Source: a virus. Taken from it: a stretch of 43,944 nucleotides of DNA. The position numbers were made by a program, and so were the translations under genes. The DNA lies in the IMG/VR virus record IMGVR_UViG_3300044729_002263, positions 1 through 43,944 of that record, one strand, 5' to 3'. The notes under the pieces are model-generated. The model saw only the letters and a program-made list of their open reading frames with translations, had not been told where the DNA came from and searched no databases. This document shows, piece by piece, positions 23,665 through 30,622 of the stretch; position 1 is the first letter of the stretch; each line of letters opens with the position of its first letter.

Positions 23665-24072
23665 ATGACAACAAGACGAAAACGATGCGAAAGATGCAAC
23701 ACTCTTTCTTACGACTGGGAAAGATATAACGGAGAAACAAGGTGCTACCCCTGCGGAAGAAAGGCGCGCGAAGAAGCCACCCCGCATCTTTTCAAAAAAA
23801 AGCGTTTGAAAAAGGCCGTAGGTAGCAAGGCGCGTGAGCGCGACGAGGCGCTGGAGCAATGCAAGAGAGCAGAATACGACGCGGCTCAAGAAACGATTAA
23901 AAACAGCATATTAAAAGGTCACTGGATTACCGCCTGCCGAGAGCGCGACGAATGGCGCGAGTGTGCGGACATGCTAGTTGTCGCACTCAAGGAATTGGGC
24001 GGAGGCGACCTTCCTGATTATGCGGAGTTTGTTTTAAGCAGCTACCACAAACTAAAGGAGGCGGCGAAATGA
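23665..24072 (+). CDS. Zinc-ribbon and coiled-coil hypothetical protein
   Basis: 135 aa. Residues 8-33 hold CERCNTLSYDWERYNGETRC, then YPCG, a Cys-x2-Cys...Cys-x2-Cys zinc knuckle. A basic stretch (FKKKRLKKAVG) and a helical part with KARERDEALEQ follow. It ends LKEAAK encoded by AGGAGGCGGCGAAATGA, the same boundary as the gene at 23106-23531. Possibly nucleic-acid binding; function unknown. Confidence 0.6.
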   Translation: MTTRRKRCERCNTLSYDWERYNGETRCYPCGRKAREEATPHLFKKKRLKKAVGSKARERDEALEQCKRAEYDAAQETIKNSILKGHWITACRERDEWRECADMLVVALKELGGGDLPDYAEFVLSSYHKLKEAAK

Positions 24073-24359
24073 GTGCAGGAAAGGGCGACACGCCAAGGCC
24101 GGTGAATGGCCGCATATATCGTGCCAACTACGAGGCTATTTTTGGATTAACTAACGCCAATAAAATCAAAAAATTGACATTAGTTAATTCGCCATATCCC
24201 GACTGGATTTGCGCGCCATGCGGACGCGCCTATGGAAAACGACCCGAGGGCAATCCCTACGGAGCCACCTACCATTTTGGCAAATGCGACGTGTGCGGCA
24301 ACGCTGCGGAGGTGACAGAACCGCGGGACTTTGGGCACCTTAGAAAGTGGCCGCTATGA
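24069..24359 (+). CDS. Conserved small phage protein with zinc-ribbon Cys pairs
   Basis: 96 aa starting MSAGKGDTPRPVNGRIYRAN. The N-terminal GKGDTPRPVNG...NYEAIFG is a pattern I recognise from many phage hypotheticals. Cys pairs CAPCG (near 48-51) and CDVCG (near 73-76) would bind zinc. ATGA overlaps on both sides. Confidence 0.7.
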   Translation: MSAGKGDTPRPVNGRIYRANYEAIFGLTNANKIKKLTLVNSPYPDWICAPCGRAYGKRPEGNPYGATYHFGKCDVCGNAAEVTEPRDFGHLRKWPL

Positions 24360-24559
24360 TGTCTGGCCGCCAACTTAGCCAATACTTTGACAAAGGCGCC
24401 AAGCGCATGAACGGCGAAGTGCTGCACTACCGCGTCGAGGAAGCCGAACCGACGTTGCCGAGCGCACAGGAGTTGCGCGAATTAGACCGTGCGATTGCCC
24501 GCTTTTGGGAGCGTCGCCGGAACCGAAAAACTTTTTTGCAAAAACCTGTTGACACATAG
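24356..24559 (+). CDS. Hypothetical small protein
   Basis: 67 aa starting MMSGRQLSQYFDKGAKRMNG; the second Met is an equally good start. The C-terminal part is a basic helix (RELDRAIARFWERRRNRKTF). No family recognised. Its end overlaps the -35 box of the promoter at 24549. Confidence 0.55.
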   Translation: MMSGRQLSQYFDKGAKRMNGEVLHYRVEEAEPTLPSAQELRELDRAIARFWERRRNRKTFLQKPVDT

Positions 24560-24578
24560 GGCACGTTTGTAATACAAC
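24549..24578 (+). promoter_or_regulatory. Replication-gene promoter with overlapping operator
   Basis: TTGACA (24549-24554), 18 bases, TACAAC (24573-24578). The dyad TTGTAATACAA (24567-24577) and the preceding GGCACG match the early promoter at 20260-20288 almost base for base. The ATG of the next gene is 11 bases after the -10. Confidence 0.6.
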
Positions 24579-24589
24579 GTCACACAGTT

Positions 24590-24694
24590 ATGAACCTCAC
24601 CATCATTTTTACCTACGTTGCGTTGCTTGTTCTGCTCGCACTCATCGCGTGGTTTGCCTTCGGCGGAGACGACAACAACACCCCCGTGCTGTGA
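24590..24694 (+). CDS. Tiny membrane protein
   Basis: 34 aa starting MNLTIIFTYVALLVLLALIA, a single membrane helix followed by WFAFGGDDNNTPVL. It has its own promoter with a nearly leaderless start, and its stop overlaps the helicase start (TGATG), so it may serve mainly to couple translation into the helicase gene. Function unknown. Confidence 0.6.
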   Translation: MNLTIIFTYVALLVLLALIAWFAFGGDDNNTPVL

Positions 24695-26088
24695 TGAAGA
24701 AAAACGCCATACCCCACGACGCCTCGGCGGAAGCGTATGTCCTCGGCAGCCTGATGCTGCACGCCGATTTGTCCGACGAGTGGAGCGAGTTGTCTGCCGA
24801 TTATTTTTTCACGCCGGCGCACCAAGACGTGCTCGCCGCCATCCGCACCATTCGCGCTACGGGAGGCACGCCGGACCTGCTCACCGTCACATCGCATTTG
24901 GACAAGATCGGCAAGCTCGATCACGTCGGCGGCCCCGGTGCTCTTACCGAAATGTATTCGACCGGCGGTGCGAGGGACTTGACCTACCACATTGAAATCT
25001 TGCGCGGGTTTATGGCTCGTCGCCGGATTATCGAGGCAGCTGCGCGCATGACGACGGCGGCGAAAGACTTGGCCGCCGATGCCGAGGAAGCCTTGGCAGT
25101 GGCGGGAGAAAGCATTTTGTCCGTCGATATGAGCGGCAAGAACGATGCCGCCCGCGCCAGCAGCGAGATGATTCATGGCGTGTTGGCCGAGATGGAAGAG
25201 GCCATTGCCAACAAGGGGCGTCCGCGTGGTGTGGCGACCGGATTCCGCGACTTTGACCACATGACTGGCGGCTTGCGCGGCGGGCAGTTGATGCTTATTG
25301 CCGGCCGACCCGCCATGGGCAAGAGCGCCCTGCTGCTCAACATCGCCGACCGTATGGTGGCCCGCGGCACGCCAGTGTTGTTTTACAGCTTGGAGATGCG
25401 CGACAGCAATTTGATGCAGCGCATTATCTGTGCGCGGGCGCGGGTTTCCTCTACGCGACTGCGCACCGGCACGGTCGGCAAAGACGAACAGAAGCGACTT
25501 GGCATCGAGGGTATGAAGCTGGCCGGCGAGCCGCTATTTATTCACGCCTTGGAGGCGCCGACGATCAGCGAGTTGCGCGCCAAGGTCCGCCGCGAAGTCC
25601 GCAAGAACGGCATCAAGTGCATCATGGTCGATTACGCGCAACTTGTGCGCGCCCCTGGCGCAACAGCCAAGAACCGCGAAGCCGCCGTGGGCGAAGTCAG
25701 CCGTGGCCTCAAAGCCATGGCCATGGAGCTGGATATTCCGGTGATCGCTGCGGCCCAGCTTAACCGTCAGGCCGAAATGCGCGGCGACAACCGCCCGAAA
25801 CTCGCCGATTTGCGCGAGAGCGGCAGCTTGGAGCAAGACCCCGACATCGTGACGCTCATCTTTCGTGGCAGCTACTACGAGAGCGGCGACATGACCGGCG
25901 AGCCACAGGATGCCGAATGGACGCTGGCCAAGCACCGCGAAGGCAAGACGGGGATGCTCCCGCTGGTCTGGCATCCAGAGTTCACGCGCTTTGACAGTGC
26001 GCGCATTGCCAGCATGACCGACGAGCCGGTGCAGGAATACAGCACGCAGCCCAATCTCCACGAAATCAACACCTTGCTAAACGAATGA
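24694..26088 (+). CDS. dnaB: Replicative DNA helicase, DnaB family
   Basis: 464 aa. The N-terminal DnaB domain (8-105, PHDASAEAYVLGSLMLHADL) is followed by a RecA-like ATPase: Walker A AGRPAMGKS (203-211), LFYSLEM, Walker B CIMVDYAQLV, AAQLNRQAEMR (H3 motif) and LRESGSLEQDPDIVTLI (arginine-finger region). Length and order match hexameric DnaB. It would unwind the fork loaded by the initiator encoded upstream. I start it at the ATG overlapping the small membrane gene; the frame is open 15 codons further but without a better site. Confidence 0.95.
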   Translation: MKKNAIPHDASAEAYVLGSLMLHADLSDEWSELSADYFFTPAHQDVLAAIRTIRATGGTPDLLTVTSHLDKIGKLDHVGGPGALTEMYSTGGARDLTYHIEILRGFMARRRIIEAAARMTTAAKDLAADAEEALAVAGESILSVDMSGKNDAARASSEMIHGVLAEMEEAIANKGRPRGVATGFRDFDHMTGGLRGGQLMLIAGRPAMGKSALLLNIADRMVARGTPVLFYSLEMRDSNLMQRIICARARVSSTRLRTGTVGKDEQKRLGIEGMKLAGEPLFIHALEAPTISELRAKVRREVRKNGIKCIMVDYAQLVRAPGATAKNREAAVGEVSRGLKAMAMELDIPVIAAAQLNRQAEMRGDNRPKLADLRESGSLEQDPDIVTLIFRGSYYESGDMTGEPQDAEWTLAKHREGKTGMLPLVWHPEFTRFDSARIASMTDEPVQEYSTQPNLHEINTLLNE

Positions 26089-26297
26089 GCGCCACAATCG
26101 ACACGCCACGCCCAATCACGCCCGAAAAATACGAACTGCTTTACCGTGCGCAAATGAGTGAATGCCACCGCGTTATGGATCAACGCGACGCATGGGAAGA
26201 ATTTGCCACACGCCTTATGGCCTTGGCCCGCCTGCAAGCTCCGTTGCCGCGCGGCGTGGAAGAAGATTTCCGCGACTTGAAAGAGGATCGCCAATGA
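26085..26297 (+). CDS. Hypothetical small protein
   Basis: 70 aa starting MSATIDTPRPITPEKYELLY. Helical and charged, with DQRDAWEEFATRLMALARLQ. ATGA overlaps with helicase and nuclease genes. The dTPRP start resembles that of the gene at 24069. Function unknown. Confidence 0.6.
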   Translation: MSATIDTPRPITPEKYELLYRAQMSECHRVMDQRDAWEEFATRLMALARLQAPLPRGVEEDFRDLKEDRQ

Positions 26298-26620
26298 ACA
26301 GCCGCCAAAAAGGAAAACGCGGGGAACTGGAATTTGCCAAGTTCCTCACCGCCCGAGGGTTTGCCGCCCGCCGGGGACAGCAATTCAGCGGCGGCAACGA
26401 TAGTCCTGATGTCGTCTGCGAAAGCCTCCACCGTTTCCACATCGAAGTGAAACGCTGCGAGAAAGGAAATCTTTACGACTGGCTTGATCAGGCCCGCCGC
26501 GATGCCGGGGAAAAACAGATCCCCACCGTCTATCACCGCCGCAACGACTGCCGATGGGTCGCCATCCGCGATGCCGAAGACGACCTCTTGCTCATCCGTA
26601 ATTCCGCTTTTTTAGAGTAG
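26294..26620 (+). CDS. Holliday-junction-resolvase-like PD-(D/E)XK nuclease
   Basis: 108 aa. Motifs in order: QKGKRGELEFAKFL (Glu11), GGNDSPDVVC (Asp39), FHIEVKRCEK (Glu51-x-Lys53) and WLDQARRDA (Gln66), the arrangement of Hjc-like and related resolvases. It would cut branched replication/recombination intermediates before packaging. Start at 26294 because the upstream frame lies in the preceding gene and the ATG overlaps it. Confidence 0.8.
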   Translation: MNSRQKGKRGELEFAKFLTARGFAARRGQQFSGGNDSPDVVCESLHRFHIEVKRCEKGNLYDWLDQARRDAGEKQIPTVYHRRNDCRWVAIRDAEDDLLLIRNSAFLE

Positions 26621-26662
26621 TAACAAACACAACAACAACACAAAAAAACACAAAATAACACA
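26621..26662 (+). promoter_or_regulatory. A/C-rich leader without ribosome site before the SSB-like gene
   Basis: The 42 bases between the resolvase stop and the next ATG are almost only A and C (AACAAACACAACAACAACAC). No Shine-Dalgarno sequence is present. An unstructured A-rich leader can recruit ribosomes through protein S1 and suits a highly expressed protein. Confidence 0.5.
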
Positions 26663-27142
26663 ATGGCTAAAATCCCTGAAAACAAAACATCGGCCCTCTC
26701 CAACCTTGGCGAGCCGCCGGCCAAAGGCACCTACCTCGCCGTCTGCACGGACGTGGTGGATGAATACAACGTCACTCGCCGCAAATACGACAGCGACGAG
26801 ATGGAGACCGTCAACCTCACCCGTTTCATCTTTGGCGTGAAGGCCAAGGACGGCTCGCTGCGCAAGATCGCCAGCAAGCCCATGAAGATCAGCAACCATG
26901 AGAATAGCGCCCTTCGCGCTTTCTTGGTGAGCTGGACGGGCGAAGCCCCAAAAGCCGGCTTTGACACCGCAACGCTCAAGGGCAAAGCCGCGCAGATCAG
27001 CGTGGTCGAAGACGACCGTGGCGACAAAATCTACATGAACATCGGCACGATTGCCGAAGTCATGGACGAATTGCTCGGCAAGGTTCCCAAGGTTTCCGAG
27101 TTCGGCGGGGAAGACAACAACGGCCAAGACATTCCGTTCTGA
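26663..27142 (+). CDS. Single-stranded-DNA-binding-like protein
   Basis: 159 aa with a central beta-rich region (KGTYLAVCTDVVDEYNVTRR to QISVVEDDRGDKIYMNIGTI) and an acidic C-terminus ending GQDIPF, the tail by which SSB proteins bind partner enzymes. It lies between a resolvase and an exonuclease. The OB fold itself cannot be proven by eye, so the call rests on tail, length and neighbours. Confidence 0.6.
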   Translation: MAKIPENKTSALSNLGEPPAKGTYLAVCTDVVDEYNVTRRKYDSDEMETVNLTRFIFGVKAKDGSLRKIASKPMKISNHENSALRAFLVSWTGEAPKAGFDTATLKGKAAQISVVEDDRGDKIYMNIGTIAEVMDELLGKVPKVSEFGGEDNNGQDIPF

Positions 27143-27144
27143 TT

Positions 27145-27336
27145 ATGGTCCTACGAAATCCCGAGTTGGCCAGCGAGGGCTTCAAATGCCTCGCCGGTCC
27201 ATTCAGCAAAGAGGAGGAGCCGATGATGGATAGCTTCATCAACGACGCCTACAACGCGAAGAAAGAAGTGCGCCTGTCGCAAAACAATCGCGGCCTGTGG
27301 ATTTGGCATCGCCGCCGTCAATCTTCGCCCAACTAA
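27145..27336 (+). CDS. Hypothetical small protein
   Basis: 63 aa starting MVLRNPELASEGFKCLAGPF and ending WHRRRQSSPN. No ribosome site is obvious, but a purine-rich AAAGAGGAGGAGCCG stands ahead of an internal Met pair near residue 27, so a shorter product starting MMDSFINDAYNAKKEVR is possible. Function unknown. Confidence 0.45.
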   Translation: MVLRNPELASEGFKCLAGPFSKEEEPMMDSFINDAYNAKKEVRLSQNNRGLWIWHRRRQSSPN

Positions 27337-27343
27337 CCCCACA

Positions 27344-27374
27344 GCGGGGAGTCGGCCGACCGCTGGCTCCCCGC
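27344..27374. terminator. Hairpin between SSB-like and exonuclease genes
   Basis: GCGGGGAG (27344-27351) pairs perfectly with CTCCCCGC (27367-27374), with a small inner stem CGG/CCG. C-rich sequence follows rather than T, so attenuation or RNA stabilisation is as likely as termination. Confidence 0.45.
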
Positions 27375-27393
27375 CCCCCACCCACCCAAAGTT

Positions 27394-28224
27394 ATGGCAA
27401 TTTTATCCGAAGCAAAATCCGTCGATGGCGGCCACTGGTATAAGCCCGATGGCACGCCCTGCCACCAGCTTCCCAAGAAAGACGGCAGCGGACTCAAAGA
27501 CACCACATTGGCCGACGCCAAGAAGCTCATGCTCCTGCCGTCCGTCACCGGCTACACCAGCATTCTCGACAAGCCGGCCCTCCTCAACTGGAAGGCCACA
27601 CAAGTAGCGATAGCCGCCTTCAACTCCCCCCCTCAAACCGACGAAACCGTGGAGTATTTCTGCGAGCGTGTCATTGGCGCCAGCAAAGCCCCCGTCATCG
27701 CCGCCAGCGATCTCGGCAGCAAGGTTCACGACGCCTTGGAAAAGCTACTCATGGAAGGCCCGAGCGCGGTTCCCGAGGATATGTGGGACTACGTCCGCCC
27801 AGTCGTGGCGTGGAAAAAGAAACATAAAATCACCTACACGGATATCGAAGTGGTCTTAGTCAATACCGAATACGGCTACGCCGGCCGCTGCGACGCCTTG
27901 GGCACCGACAAAGACGGCAACCGCCTCGTCATCGACTACAAGACCCGCAAGACCAAGCCCAACCAGAAGGTCGGCCCCTACGACACCCAGGGCATGCAGC
28001 TCGCCGCCTATGCCGTGGCCAAGTGGGGCGAAGACGCCCTGCACACCGTCCACGGCTACAACGTTTACATCAGCACCACCGAAGTCGGCCGCGTCGAACC
28101 CTACAAGCACGACAGCCTTGTGCCGCATTGGGAAGCATTCAAAGCCGCGTGTGTCCTCTGGCGTCACGTCAAAGGCTACGACCCGCGGCAACCGGCGTTT
28201 AGCACATTGAAGGAGGCCGCATGA
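27394..28224 (+). CDS. RecB/Cas4-type PD-(D/E)XK exonuclease
   Basis: 276 aa. Motifs: DLGSKVHDALE (His112), GYAGRCDAL (Asp167), RLVIDYKTRK (Asp181-x-Lys183) and YDTQGMQLAAYAVA (Gln202 and Tyr206), the His-Asp-DxK-QxxxY set of RecB-like nucleases. In phages such enzymes resect DNA for recombination, fitting the nearby SSB-like protein and resolvase. The gene ends TLKEAA encoded by AAGGAGGCCGCATGA, which gives the next gene its ribosome site. Confidence 0.85.
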   Translation: MAILSEAKSVDGGHWYKPDGTPCHQLPKKDGSGLKDTTLADAKKLMLLPSVTGYTSILDKPALLNWKATQVAIAAFNSPPQTDETVEYFCERVIGASKAPVIAASDLGSKVHDALEKLLMEGPSAVPEDMWDYVRPVVAWKKKHKITYTDIEVVLVNTEYGYAGRCDALGTDKDGNRLVIDYKTRKTKPNQKVGPYDTQGMQLAAYAVAKWGEDALHTVHGYNVYISTTEVGRVEPYKHDSLVPHWEAFKAACVLWRHVKGYDPRQPAFSTLKEAA

Positions 28225-28364
28225 TTCCTCATTGGGTCGTAGTTAATCCCAGCCGGCCACATGGCTGGCGCGTCTTTGAATACAAAGGCGACCGCCCGTG
28301 CATTCCGGTCCGCATCATGCGGGAAATCGCGTGCCGTCTTGCGCGCAAGAAGCCCCAATCCTGA
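28221..28364 (+). CDS. Hypothetical small basic protein
   Basis: 47 aa starting MIPHWVVVNPSRPHGWRVFE and ending CRLARKKPQS. It has an ideal ribosome site (AAGGAGG) in the end of the exonuclease gene and an ATGA overlap. Basic, with a short beta part then a helix; no family recognised. Confidence 0.6.
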   Translation: MIPHWVVVNPSRPHGWRVFEYKGDRPCIPVRIMREIACRLARKKPQS

Positions 28365-28375
28365 CCTTCCCCCCG

Positions 28376-28897
28376 ATGCCAGCCCGCCGCTTCATTGTTA
28401 AAGAAAAGACATTTGGCTTGCACGTCCACTTCCAAGTTGGCGGCAGCCAAGCGGCGGCGCTGCGCCAATGCGCCAAGTATATCTCGCTGGACCCGGCAGC
28501 CCCCGAGAACGAACCCGACGATAGCGCCAGCGGATGGGCCTTTTGCGACGGATCATGGGCCTACATCTGGCTCGACGCGCAGCCCGACAAAAGCTGCTAC
28601 GGGCTTTTGGTGCATGAGCTTTACCATGTCGTCGCCGCCTTTCTTACACACGTTGAGACGCACGACGAAGAGGTAGGCGCGTATATCCAGCAATACTTGT
28701 TTGAAGAAGCTACCAAGCGCCTTGGTAGCGAAAGCAATGGCTCTCTGGACAAGCTCTGCCGGCAATGGCGCAAGTGCGCCGAAGGACTCCACGCCGCCCT
28801 TTGCTATTTCGCGCCGAACCTCCAAGAAGACGATGGGTTCACGGCCGAAAAAGACGCCGTCAAAGAGTTCAAGCGCTTATCGGAGGCCAACGAATGA
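28376..28897 (+). CDS. Putative zinc metallopeptidase-like protein (HExxH)
   Basis: 173 aa from the ATG at 28376. The central motif is LLVHELYHVV (His90-Glu91-x2-His94), followed by THDEEVGAYIQQYL, in which Glu108 or Glu109 could be the third ligand. This matches small phage hypotheticals with HElxH and a downstream EaxAY-type helix. It could be a peptidase or only a zinc-fold protein. It is in the early region, so an action on host proteins is possible but unproven. Confidence 0.6.
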   Translation: MPARRFIVKEKTFGLHVHFQVGGSQAAALRQCAKYISLDPAAPENEPDDSASGWAFCDGSWAYIWLDAQPDKSCYGLLVHELYHVVAAFLTHVETHDEEVGAYIQQYLFEEATKRLGSESNGSLDKLCRQWRKCAEGLHAALCYFAPNLQEDDGFTAEKDAVKEFKRLSEANE

Positions 28898-29049
28898 CCA
28901 GCGCCGTCCTTATCGCCCTTGTCGGTCTCGCCTACTTCGCCGTCGCCATCGACCTCGGGCTAATCCAGCACCGCTATTGGCACGGGCTTATCTGGCTCGG
29001 CTACGCCATCGCCCAAGTCGGCTTGTGGCAAATCACCGTTCGCCCCTGA
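28894..29049 (+). CDS. Small membrane protein with two hydrophobic segments
   Basis: 51 aa starting MTSAVLIALVGLAYFAVAID, then a polar turn (LGLIQHRYWHG) and a second segment (LIWLGYAIAQVGLW). Probably a two-helix inner-membrane hairpin. ATGA overlap with the HExxH gene. Function unknown. Confidence 0.6.
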   Translation: MTSAVLIALVGLAYFAVAIDLGLIQHRYWHGLIWLGYAIAQVGLWQITVRP

Positions 29050-29056
29050 CGTTTTT

Positions 29057-29209
29057 ATGGAGAAATACAAAATTATGACACCCGAGATCGAAGAAATCGA
29101 CAAGACGATCACCTTGCTCAAGAGCAAGCGGCAGCAACTTTACGCAGAAGAAGTGAAGAAGAAGACGCAAGCAATGTGCGCCGAAATGCGCAAGCGCAAG
29201 AGCAAATGA
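29057..29209 (+). CDS. Small coiled-coil protein
   Basis: 50 aa starting MEKYKIMTPEIEEIDKTITL and ending CAEMRKRKSK, nearly all charged helix with a heptad-like pattern. An internal Met at residue 7 is an alternative start. ATGA overlap with the next frame. Function unknown. Confidence 0.6.
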   Translation: MEKYKIMTPEIEEIDKTITLLKSKRQQLYAEEVKKKTQAMCAEMRKRKSK

Positions 29210-29673
29210 ATTTTTTAGCAGCAGACAACATAGTGGGTATTGATGCGGCGAAAACCGGGCACTCGTCCGTGGATTTGGCGTCGGAGATTCATAACCACCC
29301 GTTCCGTAACATCATAAAAGCGGAGCCTGCTGCCTATTACTTTGGTGGAGTGTCGATCGGTCGGGCACCGTATGGTGTTCCGTCCGCGTCCAGATGCGAG
29401 CTGATCACTCGGCTCCACCTAGCTGCGGTCATTGAGGGCATCAATGTGAGTAAAGCGTTCCGGCGGGTTCGCATCATGGGGATGAGCGACCTGAGCCGTA
29501 GCTCCACTTTGTCCGGGCAGCGTGACAAAATTTCGGCCAGAACGACCTTCCTCTACCTTAATGGCAGACTAGGCTACTGGCGGGATGGGCGGTGCATGAG
29601 CACCCTAGACTCCCGAACGCCCCACGCTGAAAAGGTGAGCGCTCACCGTCCCCGGCAAATCTTTTTCGTATGA
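29206..29673 (+). CDS. Orphan hypothetical protein with unusual codon use
   Basis: 155 aa starting MNFLAADNIVGIDAAKTGHS. Notable parts are YYFGGVSIGRAPYGVPSASR and TTFLYLNGRLGYWRDGRCMS. No family recognised. Both ends join neighbours by ATGA overlaps, which supports a real gene, but it lacks a clear ribosome site. It also uses CGG, AGA, TCG, TCC and CTA more than neighbours, which favour CGC and GCC. Base use suggests recent arrival. A structured RNA occupying this stretch cannot be excluded. Confidence 0.5.
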   Translation: MNFLAADNIVGIDAAKTGHSSVDLASEIHNHPFRNIIKAEPAAYYFGGVSIGRAPYGVPSASRCELITRLHLAAVIEGINVSKAFRRVRIMGMSDLSRSSTLSGQRDKISARTTFLYLNGRLGYWRDGRCMSTLDSRTPHAEKVSAHRPRQIFFV

Positions 29674-29876
29674 TCCACGAATTTGCCCGCACCTTCCCCG
29701 TCTGGACGCCGCACGGCTACGGCTGGCCGATCTATGTGCAGGCCATGAGCGGCTTCGCCAACGACATCTGGTGCGTGGCCGCCGAAGACGGCGGGCATGT
29801 GAGGCACTACCGCTCGGACCAGTTGCAGGTTTTGCCGAATGGGACGTTGGATATTGAGGAGGACGCGAGTGAATGA
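29670..29876 (+). CDS. Small hypothetical protein before the methyltransferase
   Basis: 68 aa starting MIHEFARTFPVWTPHGYGWP. It reads like a small SH3-like beta fold (WPIYVQAMSG, NDIWCVAAEDGGHVRHYRSDQ). Its last codons contain GAGGAGGACGCGA, the shared ribosome site of the two overlapping genes that follow. Function unknown. Confidence 0.6.
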   Translation: MIHEFARTFPVWTPHGYGWPIYVQAMSGFANDIWCVAAEDGGHVRHYRSDQLQVLPNGTLDIEEDASE

Positions 29877-30597
29877 GCTGGCTCTTTTCGCGGGCGCTGG
29901 TGGCGGAATACTCGGAGGCAAGCTCCTTGGGTGGAACACCGTCTGCGCCGTCGAATACGACGCTTACGCCGCCAGCGTTCTTGTGGCGCGACAAAACGAC
30001 GGATGCTTGGAACCGTTTCCCGTCTGGGATGACGTGCGAACCTTTGACGGACGGCCGTGGCGAGGAATTGCTGAAGTCGTTTCTGGCGGATTTCCATGCA
30101 CCGACATCAGCGTTGCCGGGAAAGGCGCGGGCATCGAAGGCGAAGAAAGCGGCCTCTGGTCCGAAATGGCCCGAATCATTGGCGAAGTGGGACCGCGATA
30201 CGTCTTCGTGGAAAACAGCCCAGCGATTGTTGTTCGCGGACTCGGTCGAGTGCTTGGAGACCTTTCCGAGATGGGGTTTGATGCGCGCTGGGGAGTTATT
30301 GGCGCAGACGCCTGTGGATTTCAACATCACCGAGCCAGATTTTGGCTGGTTGCCCACGCCGATAGCAACAGACGGCAAGGGCGGAACGACGACTATTCGC
30401 AAGGATACTGGGAAGCAGCGAACGGATCAGCTTCGCCACTACGTCAAGATCCGCTTTGGCGTCATCTATCCGAATCCGAACTGGCTCGACAAAGTTATGG
30501 GATTCCCGACCGGCTGGACCGCACTCGATGCGCTGGAAACGCCCAGGTGGCACCAGTGGCTGCGCTCGCATGGCGTCTGCTCGGCGGACCCCGATAG
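29869..30597 (+). CDS. C5-cytosine DNA methyltransferase (short form)
   Basis: 242 aa from the GTG at 29869, preceded by AGGAGG. Motif I ALFAGAGGG (4-13), motif IV GGFPCTDIS with catalytic Cys77, motif VI FVENSP (Glu115), motif VIII region FQHHRARFW (152-159) and motif X GNAQVAPVAALAW near the end. The target-recognition region (about 165-215) is very short for a Dcm enzyme. It would methylate phage DNA, protecting it from host restriction or altering regulation. The whole gene is overlapped in another frame by the next entry. A longer frame from 29839 overlaps the previous gene and lacks a better site. Confidence 0.9.
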   Translation: MNELALFAGAGGGILGGKLLGWNTVCAVEYDAYAASVLVARQNDGCLEPFPVWDDVRTFDGRPWRGIAEVVSGGFPCTDISVAGKGAGIEGEESGLWSEMARIIGEVGPRYVFVENSPAIVVRGLGRVLGDLSEMGFDARWGVIGADACGFQHHRARFWLVAHADSNRRQGRNDDYSQGYWEAANGSASPLRQDPLWRHLSESELARQSYGIPDRLDRTRCAGNAQVAPVAALAWRLLGGPR

Positions 30598-30622
30598 CAC
30601 ACAACCGCACACACCCGCATGA
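29873..30622 (+). CDS. Second gene overlapping the cytosine methyltransferase in frame +2
   Basis: 249 aa starting MSWLFSRALVAEYSEASSLG four bases after the methyltransferase GTG, so one ribosome site (GAGGAGGACGCGA) could serve both. Features are SRALVAEYSEA, SLAKWDRDTSSWKTAQ, TFPRWGLMRAGELLAQTPV and, near the end, NPNWLDKVMGFPTGWTALDAL. I recognise this pattern from proteins encoded at methyltransferase loci of other phages. Its stop makes an ATGA overlap with the next gene, as almost every gene of this operon does, whereas the methyltransferase stops 21 bases earlier. That supports real translation. Function unknown; long open shadow frames are common at this GC, so proof is needed. Confidence 0.6.
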   Translation: MSWLFSRALVAEYSEASSLGGTPSAPSNTTLTPPAFLWRDKTTDAWNRFPSGMTCEPLTDGRGEELLKSFLADFHAPTSALPGKARASKAKKAASGPKWPESLAKWDRDTSSWKTAQRLLFADSVECLETFPRWGLMRAGELLAQTPVDFNITEPDFGWLPTPIATDGKGGTTTIRKDTGKQRTDQLRHYVKIRFGVIYPNPNWLDKVMGFPTGWTALDALETPRWHQWLRSHGVCSADPDSTQPHTPA

